Below, one piece after another: positions 11,291 to 22,839 of a DNA stretch of 64,000 nucleotides. The translations under genes were made by a program, and so were the position numbers. Origin of the DNA: Scalesia atractyloides (taxonomy: Eukaryota > Streptophyta > Magnoliopsida > Asterales > Asteraceae); the NCBI GenBank assembly GCA_947069175.1, contig CAMTDV010000030.1:100030411-100094410 (forward strand). Direction: 5' to 3'. The notes under the pieces are model-generated. The model ran no database searches. It saw nothing but the letters and a program-made list of their open reading frames with translations, and had not been told where the DNA came from. Each line of letters begins with the position of its first letter. Position 1 is the first letter of the stretch.

Positions 11291-12371
11291 AAATTTGCCG
11301 TTAAAAAAAATCCATGCTCCTGTACTAAAAATCCATGACACGAGCCTTGGTTTTGTTTCTTTTATGGGCTCCCATATTGGACCAGAAATTTAATTTATTG
11401 GACAATTATAAATGTTTACATGGGCCACCACTTTGACGACAACTGCTATAAATCTTTTATACCATAGTGTATGACAGTGGCGGATTTAGAAAATTCGTTA
11501 AGCGGTAACGTTTTATAAAAAAAACGGTAACGGAATCGGAAAAACGTCAATTTTTTTCCAAAATTTACACTACCGCTGGAGCGGCAAGCGGTAGCGGAGG
11601 TTGCCCCTTGTTATATGCTGGATCCGCCCCTGGTGTATGAGTTTGATTAATTTTATTAATTTTAATCCACGTAGGTAACATGAAAGGTTTATGTCTATGT
11701 AATTTGTCAAACGTTCCTTTGAAATTACAAGCTCATGTGAATGATTAGACCCTGAGCCGGAAGTGATTGCGTATTTCTTATCTTGTGTTTCTAGTTGCAA
11801 TTTAATCTAGCGTTAATTATTTAGTTCATCATTAATTACTAATCACATGCTCCTCATGAATACAATATGTCGATACCCTAATTATCCTAGCTATCTAGGT
11901 TATTTGGGTTCTTACATAACTTGACAACGGCTATCGGTTGTTGTTCCACACACACCCCCACCTTAACGTCGTATAACGCGATATGGTGTGGGTGGGCGTG
12001 TTGCGTCTGCCATGTTGAATCAACGCAAGTCACCCCGCACCTTAATCATCAGTAGGAAACGAGCAATGGTAATTCTTGACATCATCAATTGGGAACTCGT
12101 TAGCAGTAACTTTGTTGTCGGCACTAACGGTCATCAGTAGTAACCTGGACGCTCGCTCGTTAGTGGTAACCAACCGATAACACACACCGCGCCAAACAAC
12201 TCGTCAACAACACACGCGTGTGTCAGCAGTAGCTTACTACTGACCAAACCAGTAACAATGATATCAAATAATTTTTATATTTTTATTTTGTCATTAACAT
12301 ATATCTTTTCAAAGCACTCTGCTATGCCCTTGAAAGTAAGACCGCTGAGTGTGGGCGACGGTTTGGGGCGT
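11279..12371. repeat. Right copy of the 1.1-kb direct repeat
   Basis: It matches 1-1102 with few substitutions, including the hAT MITE at 11475-11632 and the 5' part of the MITE at 12340-12650. The left junction sits next to a SINE-like A-rich tail; the right junction falls inside the second MITE. Confidence 0.85.
11475..11632. mobile_element. hAT-type MITE (right repeat copy)
   Basis: Same ends as 197-364 (CAGTGGCGGATTTAG..CTGGATCCGCCCCTG) and the same 8-bp target duplication GTGTATGA (11467-11474, 11633-11640). An internal 10-bp deletion distinguishes it from the left copy. Confidence 0.85.
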
Positions 12372-12650
12372 GGGTTGCCCTTCAACGCCAGTTTTCCCAC
12401 TCTGGCTTGGCGTCGGGCTGGGCATTGCCCCTCTGGTGTGGGGCGGGGGAGGGGAGGGAGGGGCAGGGTGAGCTGGCTGGCTTTGATTGGCTGGTCCAAT
12501 ATGGTTGGCTTTGGTTGGCTACTTTAGGCTGGCCACGCCAAGCTAGCCACGCCCCTCCACACCTCACTTTTTTTGGGTTGGCTTGGTGGAGCCCACCTCC
12601 GCCACGTGTCGTGCAAAGCCCTCAACCCAAGCCCCCCACACTCAGCGGTC
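12340..12650. mobile_element. PIF/Harbinger-type (Tourist-like) MITE
   Basis: Inverted ends GACCGCTGAGTGTGGG and CCCACACTCAGCGGTC are perfect over 16 bp, and TAA flanks both sides (12337-12339, 12651-12653). A 3-bp TAA/TTA target duplication is diagnostic for PIF/Harbinger. The 311-bp body is unusually GC-rich for this window and creates long spurious ORFs on both strands. The TAA-flanked element at 61601-63272 could be a source of such transposase. Confidence 0.85.
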
Positions 12651-12819
12651 TAAAGCTGCTTGCTTGAGTTAGTGTGGGAAAAAATAATAATATTTTGCAT
12701 AACTTGAGTTTTGACTTTCGCATAAATTGAGGACGAACACATACTGAAACGCAACTAAACAAACTGTTTGAACAAATCAGATGGGGTTTGGTTGACTCCT
12801 ATAAAAACGGGTTGACCCG

Positions 12820-12971
12820 TACTGACGAATCCAGAAATATTTTCAAGGGGTGCGAACGAGAGGTTTAACCAAATTTTCAAGGGGTGAGATCTGGATTTTG
12901 CCCTATAAAATACACTATTTTTTTTCAAGGGTGCGCCCGCCTACCCAGACCTCTACCTAGGTCCACCCCTG
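12820..12971. mobile_element. hAT-type MITE with 8-bp target duplication
   Basis: The element runs from TACTGACGAATCCAG to CTAGGTCCACCCCTG, imperfect inverted ends of the same type as 197-364. TTGACCCG repeats perfectly on both sides (12812-12819, 12972-12979). It contains three TTTTCAAGGGG/TTTCAAGGG words. Non-coding. Confidence 0.7.
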
Positions 12972-13499
12972 TTGACCCGTTAACCCGTTTTGGTATTAAA
13001 AAGAAGTTTTTGAGGGTTTTGATCAAGCTCATTATGGAGCAAGACATTTAAATAGGATTGCATGAACAACAACAATAAAAAGAAATATATTATTTAGACA
13101 ATGATACAATACAACAATGAAGCCTACTTGGATATAATATGTGACAGTGTACTCACCACAAATCACTATAATATAACATACAAAATATTAAAACTGTGTT
13201 ATAATTTCAAGGATAGCACAATGATGTTATCAAAACATCATCTATATAGTTTATTTCTTTCATTACTTGTCTTTGGTACTCTCTTTTGCTAAAGCAGAAG
13301 CCTTGATTAATTGAAGTGATTCCACAAGAATATCACCCAACCTATGAGGGTCTGGTATGGTTTCTTCATCAGCCGATATTACAAATGTCAATTTATCGAT
13401 ATAGCTCACGATATGGATCATCAACGCCTACACATTATAAACGATTGTAGTTAGAATTGTAGCTATATATATAGCCCGGGGATTGGAATTTAATACATA

Positions 13500-13655
13500 T
13501 ATGTATGTAGTTAGTTGCATGGATACTTACATTAGGTTGTCCATATAGTTGACACAAGGTTTTATAGTAGTGATATATAAACATATGTATGTAGTTAGTT
13601 ACATGGATACTTACATTAGGTTGTCCATAGCAACTAGGAGAAATATAAGTTATAT
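13500..13655. repeat. Duplicated exon 6 / intron 6 junction in copy B
   Basis: A segment of about 90 bp is duplicated in tandem: GTAGTTAGTTGCATGGATAC with TTACATTAGGTTGTCCATA at about 13506-13545, and the near-identical block at 13590-13632. The block contains the end of exon 6 (GQPN) and its GTAAGT donor, so intron 6 carries a second, decoy copy of this 5' splice site. Copies A and C have only one. Confidence 0.8.
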
Positions 13656-13961
13656 CATGCCCATAAAATGCGACTTCTTGTTCCGGTCCAGGCACATTGC
13701 TAAACCACAAGGTTGTATTAAAGAACACTTTGTGGTTCAGTTTCCCTACAGCCTGCACAAATCCCATTCATGTATTAGTGTATAGTATGGTGGTTTTTTA
13801 TTTAAATAGTTTATACTTCTATTATACATCTATGTTTATAATTAATTTACATATACTGCAATTAGTTATCCTATAAATCATAATATATGTTTTTATTAGT
13901 TTTAATATATTTGTTGGGTAAATATATATTTAATGCATTAACTTATGTATATATACATACA

Positions 13962-14631
13962 GGGTAAGGTTACTGTAAAAAAGACCAAAAGTATGAGAAA
14001 GGTAAGAAAGAATCTCAGCCATTAGATCTAAATTAAGTGAAAAGGGTAATCAAGTAATTTTATCATTGATTTAATTAATTCAAAACCTTCCATAAACAGC
14101 CACCCTAATTTATAGGAATACCGAATAACACTGCAAACACCATTCAACACGTATATGACACCATTTAATAATTATATAACACCCTTCAATAAGTATATAA
14201 CATCATTCAATAAGTATATAACACCATTCAATAATTATATAACACCATGAACTGAAAAAAAAACCATTAACTGAAACATTTGATTGAACGTAATTTTTTA
14301 TGTATATAACTATAATAATATGGTACTCATATTAAAGATTAGAAAACACTCGTTATTATGGTGTAATTTAAAAAAAAACGAGTTACGTATAAAAAGTTAT
14401 TGGCGTTTAAAAAATAAAAGGGGAACTTGCATGTGGATTTCATGTTACTTTCTAAAATTAAAAATGTTAATTTTACCTTTATACCCTTAATCTAGAAAAT
14501 TAATTATTTTAATTGTTATACTATTTACAAGATTGTCATCAAGATCTCAACCATTAGATTAAAGATCTAATGGTTTAGATTCTTTCCTACCCTTCTCACA
14601 CTTTAAGCCTTTTTTACAGGATCCTCAACCT
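13962..14631. mobile_element. Mutator-like fold-back element in intron 5 of copy B
   Basis: Arms of about 70 bp or more are inverted: GTTACTGTAAAAAAGACC on the left and, reversed, GATCCTGTAAAAAAGGCTT on the right, both followed by GAAAGAATCT and CCATTAGAT. The 9-bp target duplication ATACATACA is perfect (13953-13961, 14632-14640). Inside is a 21-bp minisatellite. Non-coding; it enlarges the intron but leaves the splice sites intact. Confidence 0.8.
14137..14241. repeat. 21-bp minisatellite, five units
   Basis: Five consecutive units of the form ACACCATTCAATAATTATATA, each 21 bp with one to six differences, fill 105 bp inside the fold-back element at 13962-14631. Confidence 0.85.
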
Positions 14632-14934
14632 ATACATACATATGCACATATATAATAAGATTAAGATCATTTCAAAAGTTTCAAATAATATAAGAACTTC
14701 TTAAAACTCTTAACTAGTCATTTTATTTATTATTTTTGTATATTTTATATTATTTGAGGGTAGTTATTACATTTATTATATGTAATTTCATGACTATAGA
14801 GATATTAATTTGTATAATAATAAAATTACATATAATAAATGAGGAAACTATTCATAAATATTACTAAATAGAGAAAATATATAAATAAAATAACTTGCTT
14901 TTAGGAGTAATTGAAATTCTGAAAAAGAGAACCA

Positions 14935-15085
14935 AACGATAGACCTGTTTAAGCTTGCGACTCTAATAAGTTCAATGTGTAAAGTTTGAGCTTGAGCTCA
15001 TATATTAACAGAGCTCTATATAATATGTTTAATCTCAGCTTGATTCGAGTTTTGAACGAGCCGAGATATCACTAGCGGCTTGGTT
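14935..15085. mobile_element. Old MITE remnant in intron 5, shared with copy C
   Basis: Words such as AGCTTGAGCTCATA, GAACGAGCCGAG and GATATCACTAGCGGCTT match the element at 47600-48030 in intron 5 of copy C (there GATATCACTTGCGGCTT), at the same place relative to exon 5. Copy A intron 5 is only about 110 bp and lacks it. Confidence 0.55.
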
Positions 15086-16324
15086 TGTTTCCACCCACAT
15101 ACTTAGTGAAGTATAAATATATGAAAGCTGACATTGTGAAATAACATATGTACCTTAATCCCAAACAACTTGAGAACCAGGTTAGCAACAAAATAAGCGA
15201 ACAAAGGTTCCAACGAGACTTTCTTTTGATCTATGACTGCCTTGGCTTCTTTAACATAGTCTAACGGGTTGCGCCTGAGTCCAATTGCAAAAGGGAGAAG
15301 CACGTAACCTATCTGGTTGCCCCATCGACCCAAAGTTCCGCTCATCGATTCTACCAAAGTCTCGTGATCATGTATGAAAAGAAAAACAGCGGCGTTGGAT
15401 TAGGGATTTTGTTTTTCATATTTGGTGTACTTCAAACTAATTAGAGTTTCATTTTTGGTGTTTTTTCCTTGTGTTTTTCACATATGGTGCATCTGAGGTT
15501 TTAAACCAAAGTCTAGTGATCATGTACGAAAAAACAATAAAAATGAAAATTCAATTGGTTTTAATACCAAAAATAATAAGAAAGTTCATTGGATAACCAA
15601 TGTCAAAATTCATTGAAAATAGTTAGCAACAAGTTTATGCGGGTGTTTTTAGAGAAGTAAAGATGGTGATGAACTCACGTCGATCCTGGTGGTTGCTCTT
15701 AGGTTGAAAAAGAATGTAGCCCCAAGTCGAACGTCTTTGGGAATGAAGTCTTTTTTATCATGATGATCACCTCTACTGGCACCATTGATTTCACCTAATG
15801 ACAAACTCAAATTGTGAGTATAGCGTAATATCTTTTAGTTAGCCAACTCTTGTCAACAAGTGACATGATTGCCAATAGTGCCGCATATATTATGGCGTCC
15901 CAAAACACTAAGTTTTCTTTATTGTAGATTCAGATGATGTTCGCTTCATAGAATGAAATGTAATCTAGATGAGTTTGAAATGCAAATTTCATTTATTACG
16001 CTATTCATCTCAACAAAAGAAAATTTTGGAATTGAATCTAACTTCCTTAAAATCTTTAAATAGTGATATTTAAGATCCTTCAAATTCGACTTTCATTTTC
16101 AATTTCAATTCCACTATATTTTACGAAACGAAACCTACCTGAACAGGTGATCAAAATGGTATACTCTTAAGGGAATTATATCATAATATGTATTGAATAT
16201 TAATAAAAGTGCCAGCGAATTTTAATGTTACAAGAAAAAAAAATTATTCAATGATACAACGTCCCATGTCTAGCTTTAATTTCTGGTCCTGTGTCATGAC
16301 AGCACGATATATATGTGTCTTGTA

Positions 16325-16487
16325 CCCATAAATTCGAAAAGATAATTTATAAATAAATAAAAGATTAACGAATAATAAATAAGTAGCTTGAATCATATCA
16401 ACAAGACCCATAAATTCGAAAAGATAATTTAAATAATAAAAGATTAACGAATAATAAATAAGTAGCTTGAATCATATCAGCAAGACT
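16325..16487. repeat. Tandem duplication, two units of about 81 bp
   Basis: The block starting ACCCATAAATTCGAAAAGAT and ending GCTTGAATCATATCAACAAG occurs twice in a row with small indels, in intron 3 of copy B. Confidence 0.8.
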
Positions 16488-16657
16488 ATGGACTTCTTGC
16501 GTCCAATTAGAAGTATCACAAAGTCAAAAAAGAATAAAAGAATAAAAGAATAAATGTTGTTACTTAATTAGGAAACACAATTAAAAAAAGTTAATGGTTA
16601 TTATTTTATGGTTATTAAAAACACTGATGTTTTGTTACACTTCAAAATATTTTTTAA

Positions 16658-16994
16658 GGGAAAATTACCGATATAGTCAAGAATTTGGTCAACTTACCAA
16701 TTTAGCCACCTCATGAATCCTTGGAAGGCCACTCATGCATGAGATGAGTCCTTGGGGAGAAACTCAATAAAAAGTAGACAGACGCATTGGATGAGTCCGC
16801 GGACGCATGGGATGAGTCTTTCATGTGTGGGATGGGATGAGTCTTTCCACGTGTCAGATGGCCATAGGAGGACGCAATATTTGGGTATGCAAACGCATCA
16901 TGTGACTCGGGATCTGTAAAGGGCTCTCCAAAGACTCATGAGGTGGCTAAAATGGTAAGTTGACCAAATTCTTGGCTAAAATGGTAATTTTCCC
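16658..16994. mobile_element. Mutator-like MITE in intron 3 of copy B
   Basis: Arms of about 60 bp: GGGAAAATTACCGATATAG and, inverted from the right, GGGAAAATTACCATTTTAG, both running into AAGAATTTGGTCAACTTACC and TTTAGCCACCTCATGA. Flanking 9-mers ATTTTTTAA and TTTTTTTAA differ at one base, as expected for a Mutator-type target duplication. The interior has repeated GGATGAGTC words. Confidence 0.8.
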
Positions 16995-17002
16995 TTTTTT
17001 TA

Positions 17003-17095
17003 AACTGTAAATTTGGATCACTGACAAACTACTGAAGTATTATTGTGTCACTAGCGGAACCACCAAATTATATCCACAAGAAATAAACCTATAAA
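17003..17095 (-). mobile_element. SINE fragment (family shared with 39245 and 61180)
   Basis: AAATTTGGATCACTG, GTATTATTGTGTCACTAGCGG and AACCACC..ATATCCAC match the 3' half of the longer element at 61180-61400. The tRNA-like head is missing, so this is a partial copy. Confidence 0.5.
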
Positions 17096-17999
17096 TCTCA
17101 TAAATTTAAGAAAAACCCATTTTGTAATGAGATCAGAAAAATTCGCCAAGAAAAATAGAAAAAATGTGCAACGAAACTTACTGTATCTACAATTCAAGTA
17201 GCGTGATAGACCTGCTTGAGTGACTCCAAGTACGACGTCGTTCAACGTCTGCATGTCATCATAAATATTTTATCATCATATAATGACACACTGACGTTTG
17301 TCAATTGCCATAAATCTATAACTAACCAACTACAACCTAGTACTTACCACATTCATGGCGTTCTTCACCGCCTTAACGTCTGCTAAGCTAACACTCTTGC
17401 GAACAAACCGCCTCGGTCTATTCTCGACGCCTGCGGACCCTTTTAGTGGCGTTTCCGTGTCTTTAAGAAACAACCCAGTGAACACAAACATCATCATTGC
17501 CACAAAGGAGTTCCAAAGCATCACCAATACCGACCAAACACTAGTAACTTTAATGTAAGCTGAGGCTTTGTTCATAGGAAGTGTCGGTAAAGCGTCAGTA
17601 TCGGACGCTTGGCGTGTACAAGCGAGCAAAAGCGTCATTAAAGACATACCGTCGCATAAAGAATGGTGGAAACGAAAAACTCCGGTTCCTTCAGCATCAG
17701 TTGTCTTGATGTTAAGAAGGTGGAGATCCTATAAAGGTTGAGACCTGTCGATTGAGGATCTGCTGAGGTTTGATATATAGTCTTCGACAAACTTGTCGGG
17801 AAACTCGAGGTTTGGATCGATTTCGGGGACTATAACATGGTTGTCAATGTTCACATCTGTTGGTACCCATTTGATGTTTCCAGATTCTTTATCGGTAACC
17901 TGAAATATAGAGTTGCATGCAAGAGTTATTTAGGGTCATGGCGAACAGTTCATATGTTAATACAGGAATATGAACTAGGAATATGAGTTGCACATTGTG

Positions 18000-18260
18000 G
18001 CTGGACCAGTAAATCGAACGAAAAGTAAACGTAAAAATGTTGAACCCCATTATAGCATGTTAATGCACAAAAAAAATTACACCAAAACGTAAAACATATA
18101 AAATAATAACTAATTTGACCTAGGGCCTGTACGTTGCAGCGAGGCTGTTAAACGAAAAAATTGAAGTAAAAACGTTGAACCACACGCACACACGTTACAG
18201 CGTGTTAACTCGTAAAATTTAAACCGAAATGCAAACATAAATTTGTACAAGATGAAAAGT
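18000..18260. repeat. GTTGCAGCG/GTTAACTCG interspersed repeat in intron 1 of copy B
   Basis: Contains TGTACGTTGCAGCGAGGC, AACGTTGAACCACACGCA and CAGCGTGTTAACTCG, the same words and order as the repeat at 1800-2430. Non-coding. Confidence 0.55.
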
Positions 18261-19026
18261 ATAAGAGTCAAAACTAAAAAAAAAATAAAGGAAAAAATTT
18301 AAAATTACTTACAAATCAAAATATACAACTAACGCATAAAAAGTTGATAATATGTATATATACATAATATGCACACAAACCTGACACGAAACGAAAATAA
18401 TTAATTAGATTAGTTTAAAGAACATACAATAGTTTTACAAGAAAATCAAGTACCAACGGGTTGGCCCGACTCGAGTTATATGGCTTTAACTTTGGTGTCA
18501 CAAAACTGTCGGGCGACATAAATATATATCAATGCCTTTTCTGCGATAGAGTTTTCGCCTAATTAGTAACTAGGCGGAATAATATTGTGCACGGGTTTGA
18601 ATGTGAATAGTACATGTTTAGTATCGAGCTCTTTATATATAGTCACTTATAGAATACGTATGGTGAATCAGAGTCACTCTTTGCATGTTAATTATAAAAA
18701 AAACATGTATTGAATAGTTGTTGTTTACCTGCAAGCTCGAGAATCGAGGATGGCGGAGTAGAGAATGAACCAAATTTTGCTTGATAACATCGGGTTTGAT
18801 CTTGGTTTTGCAACCCATCATGGATACGATATAGACATTGGAACCAGGTTCATGGAACAACCGAGCCATAGGGCTCAAAGGTTGGTCCTCTTCCTTAAAT
18901 CTTGGATCATCTTTGGTGGTTGTGGTTTTGATGTGTTTAAGAAACTTGAGACCTTGTGAGGAACCCATCGACTTTCTATATTTAGATTATGTGACGGTTT
19001 GATTCATGAATGGCAGTATGGCACCC

Positions 19027-19036
19027 TATATATAAA
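19027..19036 (-). promoter_or_regulatory. TATA box of WSD copy B
   Basis: On the minus strand TTTATATATAGGGTGCCAT lies about 65 bp upstream of the ATG at 18968, in the same context (TTCATGAATCAAACCGTC) as in copies A and C. The core promoter is therefore still recognisable although the coding frame is broken. Confidence 0.65.
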
Positions 19037-19324
19037 CCAACTTTGTCCTTATTTATGTCATTATTTTATTTTATTTTGTTTTATTTTTATCTTATTCTCT
19101 AATCAATAGTTTCTAGAAATACGAAAAAACAGGTAGAAATAAATCATTCAAGGTGGCCCTACTATTATCACCTAAGCAAACCTAATATTGACTTTGTGGA
19201 GCGTTTTGACTGCGTTTACACTGATTAGAAATCAAGGCTTAAATAAATAAAAATAAAGATGGAGCCCGTAATTCAGAGAACTTGTATAGTTTCAATTTTA
19301 TAACGTATTTAAGTATTAAGGCTA

Positions 19325-19462
19325 TCTATTATTAAAATTTCTGTTAAATTAATATAAAATTATTAAAATACCATTTAAGGGACTATTTATGATTTATTAT
19401 GTTAAATCAATATAAAATGACTAAAATACCATTTAAGGGACTATTTATGATTTATAAAACAC
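19325..19462. repeat. Tandem duplication, two units of about 68 bp
   Basis: GTTAAATTAATATAAAAT..AAAATACCATTTAAGGGACT followed by ATTTATGATTTAT occurs twice with few differences. The short ORF that starts here is not supported as a gene. Confidence 0.7.
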
Positions 19463-19970
19463 CTCTCTTATTAAGGGAGTATCCGTGTAAGATGACTAAA
19501 TGTTTACCAACGTACCCTTTTGAACAAGTCGTACTAGAACGTCATGGTTTACAGTTACCCAACATGGATATATCCATTTTTCCGGCAACTTAGATAAAGT
19601 CAACAACATCCCGAATTTTAAGAACATCTTGAAAGCTGGTGAATTTCGGTTAAATTTTATGTCTAGGAATTTAATTGGACGGTGAGAAATGACTTGACGG
19701 CTAAATTTTCAACTTTACACAATTCAATTAGAGGTTTCCCACCGACTAATTAACAAAAATGTTGAAGCAATTAAAGATTCCCACTTGAAATGAAACCATC
19801 ATGGACGTCCTTTCCTTCTTTACCCTATTTTTCATTCATCTATTTCTTTCTTGTAAATTGCTAAATGGGTATCGTTACACAAGCCCTAAGCTCAATTGGA
19901 TGTCCATCAAGATCGAGAATTTCAAAGGAAAAGGTGTAACTTAACTAGATATCACCATTCTTTAAATTTA

Positions 19971-20322
19971 GAGTAAATTACATGGTTTGTCTTTTAACTT
20001 TACACTAACTTGCATCGTATGTCATTTATCTTTAGAAATTACATCAAACGTCCTTTATTTGAAACTTTTGCACACCGCATGTTCTTTATACTAACCTTCA
20101 TTCATTTTCATGATTAAAACCAATCATGTGCCCTCACATGAGGGGCAAAACTGTTATTTTATCATTTTCTATATGAGATTTTATAATTCCACATATGTAA
20201 ACTATTTTTTTACATATATGTAATTACTTATAATGCGTATATATAATTTGGTTATTACACATATGTAAATTACTTTTAACATGTATCTAATCATTAAATT
20301 ACATATAATAAATGATAAAAAT

Positions 20323-20369
<47 letters not shown>

Positions 20370-20722
20370 CAAAATATAGTTTAAATGAGAAAACTAAAAA
20401 ACTATCAAAAATAGCCTAAATAATAAACCAATTTTTTTTTTCAAATTTTTTTATTAAATTTTGGTATCTTTTATATAAAAAAATTAAAAAGAAGAAATAA
20501 ATACTATGAAAAAACCTAAACCTCCTAACCCTCCCCCACCCCCTCAAAAAAAATCTAAATTGTTGTGCAACAAATACATTTAATGCACATGTGCAGTGCT
20601 AATTTTTTATTTTTTTAAATCATACATTAAAAATAGCGATTTTTAATTAAAAAATTGTAAAAAACAATTGGTGTGTTTTCTAGGCTTTTTTTGTAGGTTT
20701 TTTAGTTTTTTCATTATCCTCT

Positions 20723-20768
<46 letters not shown>

Positions 20769-21073
20769 GATTTTTTTTAAAGGCAATACACATTAATTAA
20801 ATAAAAATGACAAAATAATATATATATATATATAAACAAAAGATTTTTTTTAAAGGCAATACACATTAATTAAATAAAAATGACAAAATAACACTTTTGC
20901 CACTCAAGTGAGGGCACATGATTGGTTTTAATCATGAAAATGGATGGATGTTAGTATAAAGGACATGCGGTGTGTAAAAGTTTCAAATAAAGGACACTCA
21001 GTGTAATTCTAAAGATAAAGGAAATACGATACAAGTTAGTGTTAAATTAAAGGACAAACCGTGTAATTTACCC
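19971..21073. mobile_element. Mutator-like element with 200-bp terminal inverted repeats
   Basis: The left arm (GAGTAAATTACATGGTTTGT..) and right arm (..CCGTGTAATTTACCC) are inverted copies over about 200 bp. The 9-bp sequence TTAAATTTA flanks both ends exactly (19962-19970, 21074-21082). The 1.1-kb body holds two long TA microsatellites and a direct repeat of about 60 bp (20759 and 20834) but no transposase, so it is non-autonomous. Confidence 0.88.
20326..20362. repeat. TA microsatellite
   Basis: An uninterrupted TA run in the core of the Mutator-like element. A second run lies at 20727-20758 and a third, shorter one at 20819-20834. Confidence 0.9.
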
Positions 21074-21589
21074 TTAAATTTAATAATTAAATTTTGTTTA
21101 ATCTATCACATCACATTTTTCATCTCTATCTTTATCTCATGTATAAACACTTATTTTATTAAATTCCTCATTTTAGATACTCACAAACATTTATAAAGAT
21201 GATGAATAGTAGATCTCTATATCTAGAGAATCACTATTCATTAAATTCTAAATTTTGGAGATAAAGATTTTTTTGATAGAGATGCACTATTAACATTCTA
21301 AATTTTACATCAGTAAAATACTAGTCCACATTATTAACACTGGCACCAACGCTTACCTTATTTCATATGAGTTCCAACATATTGAACATTTACAAGATTT
21401 CATGCAACCAAACTAGTATAAAAATGTATGTACACATAGAGTTCAGAAAAAAAAAAAAATTCTTGTTTGATGTGATGAAGTGATACAAACATTTCAATTG
21501 TGAAGACTAATAGGATAAAATATGGTAATAAGAGGTTAAACTTAACAATAAATAAACAGGTCTTCCTGTAACGCTTTTCAATTAGTTTT

Positions 21590-22330
21590 TGGTTGCATTT
21601 TTTTTCGACAGACTATCCCTCGATGATCCAGTGTGCGGGGGGTAGTTCAATAAGATTCCTAACCAGAACTTTATGTTGTTTGTCGATGACCCCATTTGCG
21701 ATAGGTGTTTCTGTATGTATATGAACTAAAATCCACCACAAACGGTAAGTCAACATCAACAATTCTTATATAAAAAATAACCAAAAGTTTGGATATTCTT
21801 TTGTGTTTGATACCTATGACTATAATGTGTTACATTCTTTCCCAAACCACATTGTTGACATATGTTATATCCCCTTTGTTTATTTGGTGGTTCCAAAAAG
21901 TGTTGGAAAATTTTGGCCAGTCTTGAAATTATAATTTACCAAAAGTGGTCTTCAAATCCTCATGCATGATGGTCCAACCTACCTATCTGTTAAAAAAAAA
22001 TGGACACTTCAATTGCATGAGGTTTTTTTTTTTTTTTAATCTTTAACTCATCTATTGAAACCGAGCTTAGAATGCGCATAACAATGGGTAGGTGTCTCGA
22101 TGCACGAGATATAAAACAAACTTGGTAATCTATGGGTCACATCTTTAGGGTAACATTGTGGTGGAACACATTTAGTTCACAAAAAATGATACGTAGGTTT
22201 GTTGGTTAGATATATAGTAGTCACCATGACTTTATGTATTAATGTGGCTTTACTATACATGGTTATAGATCCAACTATTGGTCTAGATATGTAGTAGTAA
22301 TCATACATACAGCTGACTTGTGTAATATGT
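21590..22330. repeat. Flank paralogous to 53930-54610
   Basis: Words occur in the same order as upstream of copy C: GACAGACTATCCCTC, TTATTTGGTGGTTCC, GTGGTCTTCAAATCCT, then a GGTGTCTCGATGCACGAGA/AAACAAAC pair and a repeat with CATGACTTTATGTA. The equivalents in the copy C flank are GCAGACTATCCCTCAG, TTATTTGGTGGTAAC and GTGGTCTTGAAATCCT. It shows that the WSD duplication included several kb of 5' flank. Confidence 0.65.
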
Positions 22331-22361
22331 GGAATGGTAATTAAGTAATTTTTTTTTCATC

Positions 22362-22814
22362 GGGTTATTGGATTTAAATAACCTAACTTTTACCAATTGA
22401 TCGATAACACTCCCAATTTTTGATTTTTACATCACAACTCCCAACTTTCAACTTATTGGCCGATAACACTTTCTAACTTACTGAACCCTAACCCAGTTAG
22501 TTTTTGCTAACGTGGCATATGACATAGCAGCTGATGTGGTATTTTTTGATGCGTGGCAGTTGATGTGGCAGCTGACATGGCATTTTTTTATAACATGACA
22601 ACTGATGTAGCATTTTTTTATAACATCGCAACTGATGTGGCAGCTGACATGACATTTTTGATGACGTGGCAACTGATATCAGCTAACCGGGTTAGGGTTC
22701 AGTTAGCTAAGGAGTGTTATCAGAAAATAAGTTGAAAGTTGGGAGTGCTGGTGTATAAGTTGGAAGTGTTATCAGCCAATTGATGAAAAATAGGGTTATT
22801 TAAATTCAATATCC
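22362..22814. mobile_element. Fold-back element with internal TGATGTGGCAGCTGACAT repeats
   Basis: The ends GGGTTATTGGATTTAAATAA and, inverted, GGATATTGAATTTAAATAA pair, and the arms continue through CCAATTGATCGATAACACT. The centre holds six or more copies of an ACGTGGCAnnTGATGTGGCA-like phrase, which create Cys/His-rich spurious ORFs. Target duplication is ambiguous because both flanks are T-rich. Confidence 0.7.
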
Positions 22815-22839
22815 TTTTTTTTTATAATATCTAGAAATA

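Larger units (their letters stand above)
13263..18968 (-). pseudogene. WSD-type wax ester synthase, copy B, with a single nonsense codon
   Basis: All seven exons are present with the same phases as copies A and C: 18729-18968, 17348-17899, 17182-17248, 15679-15794, 15154-15360, 13615-13752 and 13263-13427 (stop TAA at 13263-13265). Every splice junction keeps GT..AG. One base change turns the conserved Trp codon of PLWDLHLL into TAG at 17729-17731, ending the protein at residue 136, before the active site. The catalytic motif downstream reads HHSLCDG, with Cys where A and C have Gly; the invariant HHxxxDG residues survive. Exon 5 lacks one codon after ESM. There are no frameshifts, so loss looks recent, or the stop may be an allele or sequencing error. 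If the stop were real and no readthrough occurred, no active acyltransferase would be made. Confidence 0.88.

Noticed and set aside
12275..12667. Overlapping ORFs of 61-89 codons on both strands
   Set aside because: They lie in the GC-rich body of a TAA-flanked MITE. Open frames on both strands come from base composition and the peptides are low complexity.
17355..17558. Plus-strand ORFs opposite WSD exon 2 (also 49581-49784) and exon 1 (18765-18959, 51053-51253)
   Set aside because: These are antisense shadows of conserved exons, retained only because the sense codons are conserved.
22478..22735. Cys/His-rich 64-codon ORF resembling a metal-binding repeat protein
   Set aside because: It is the translation of short DNA repeats (ACGTGGCA/TGATGTGGCA type) in the core of a fold-back element.
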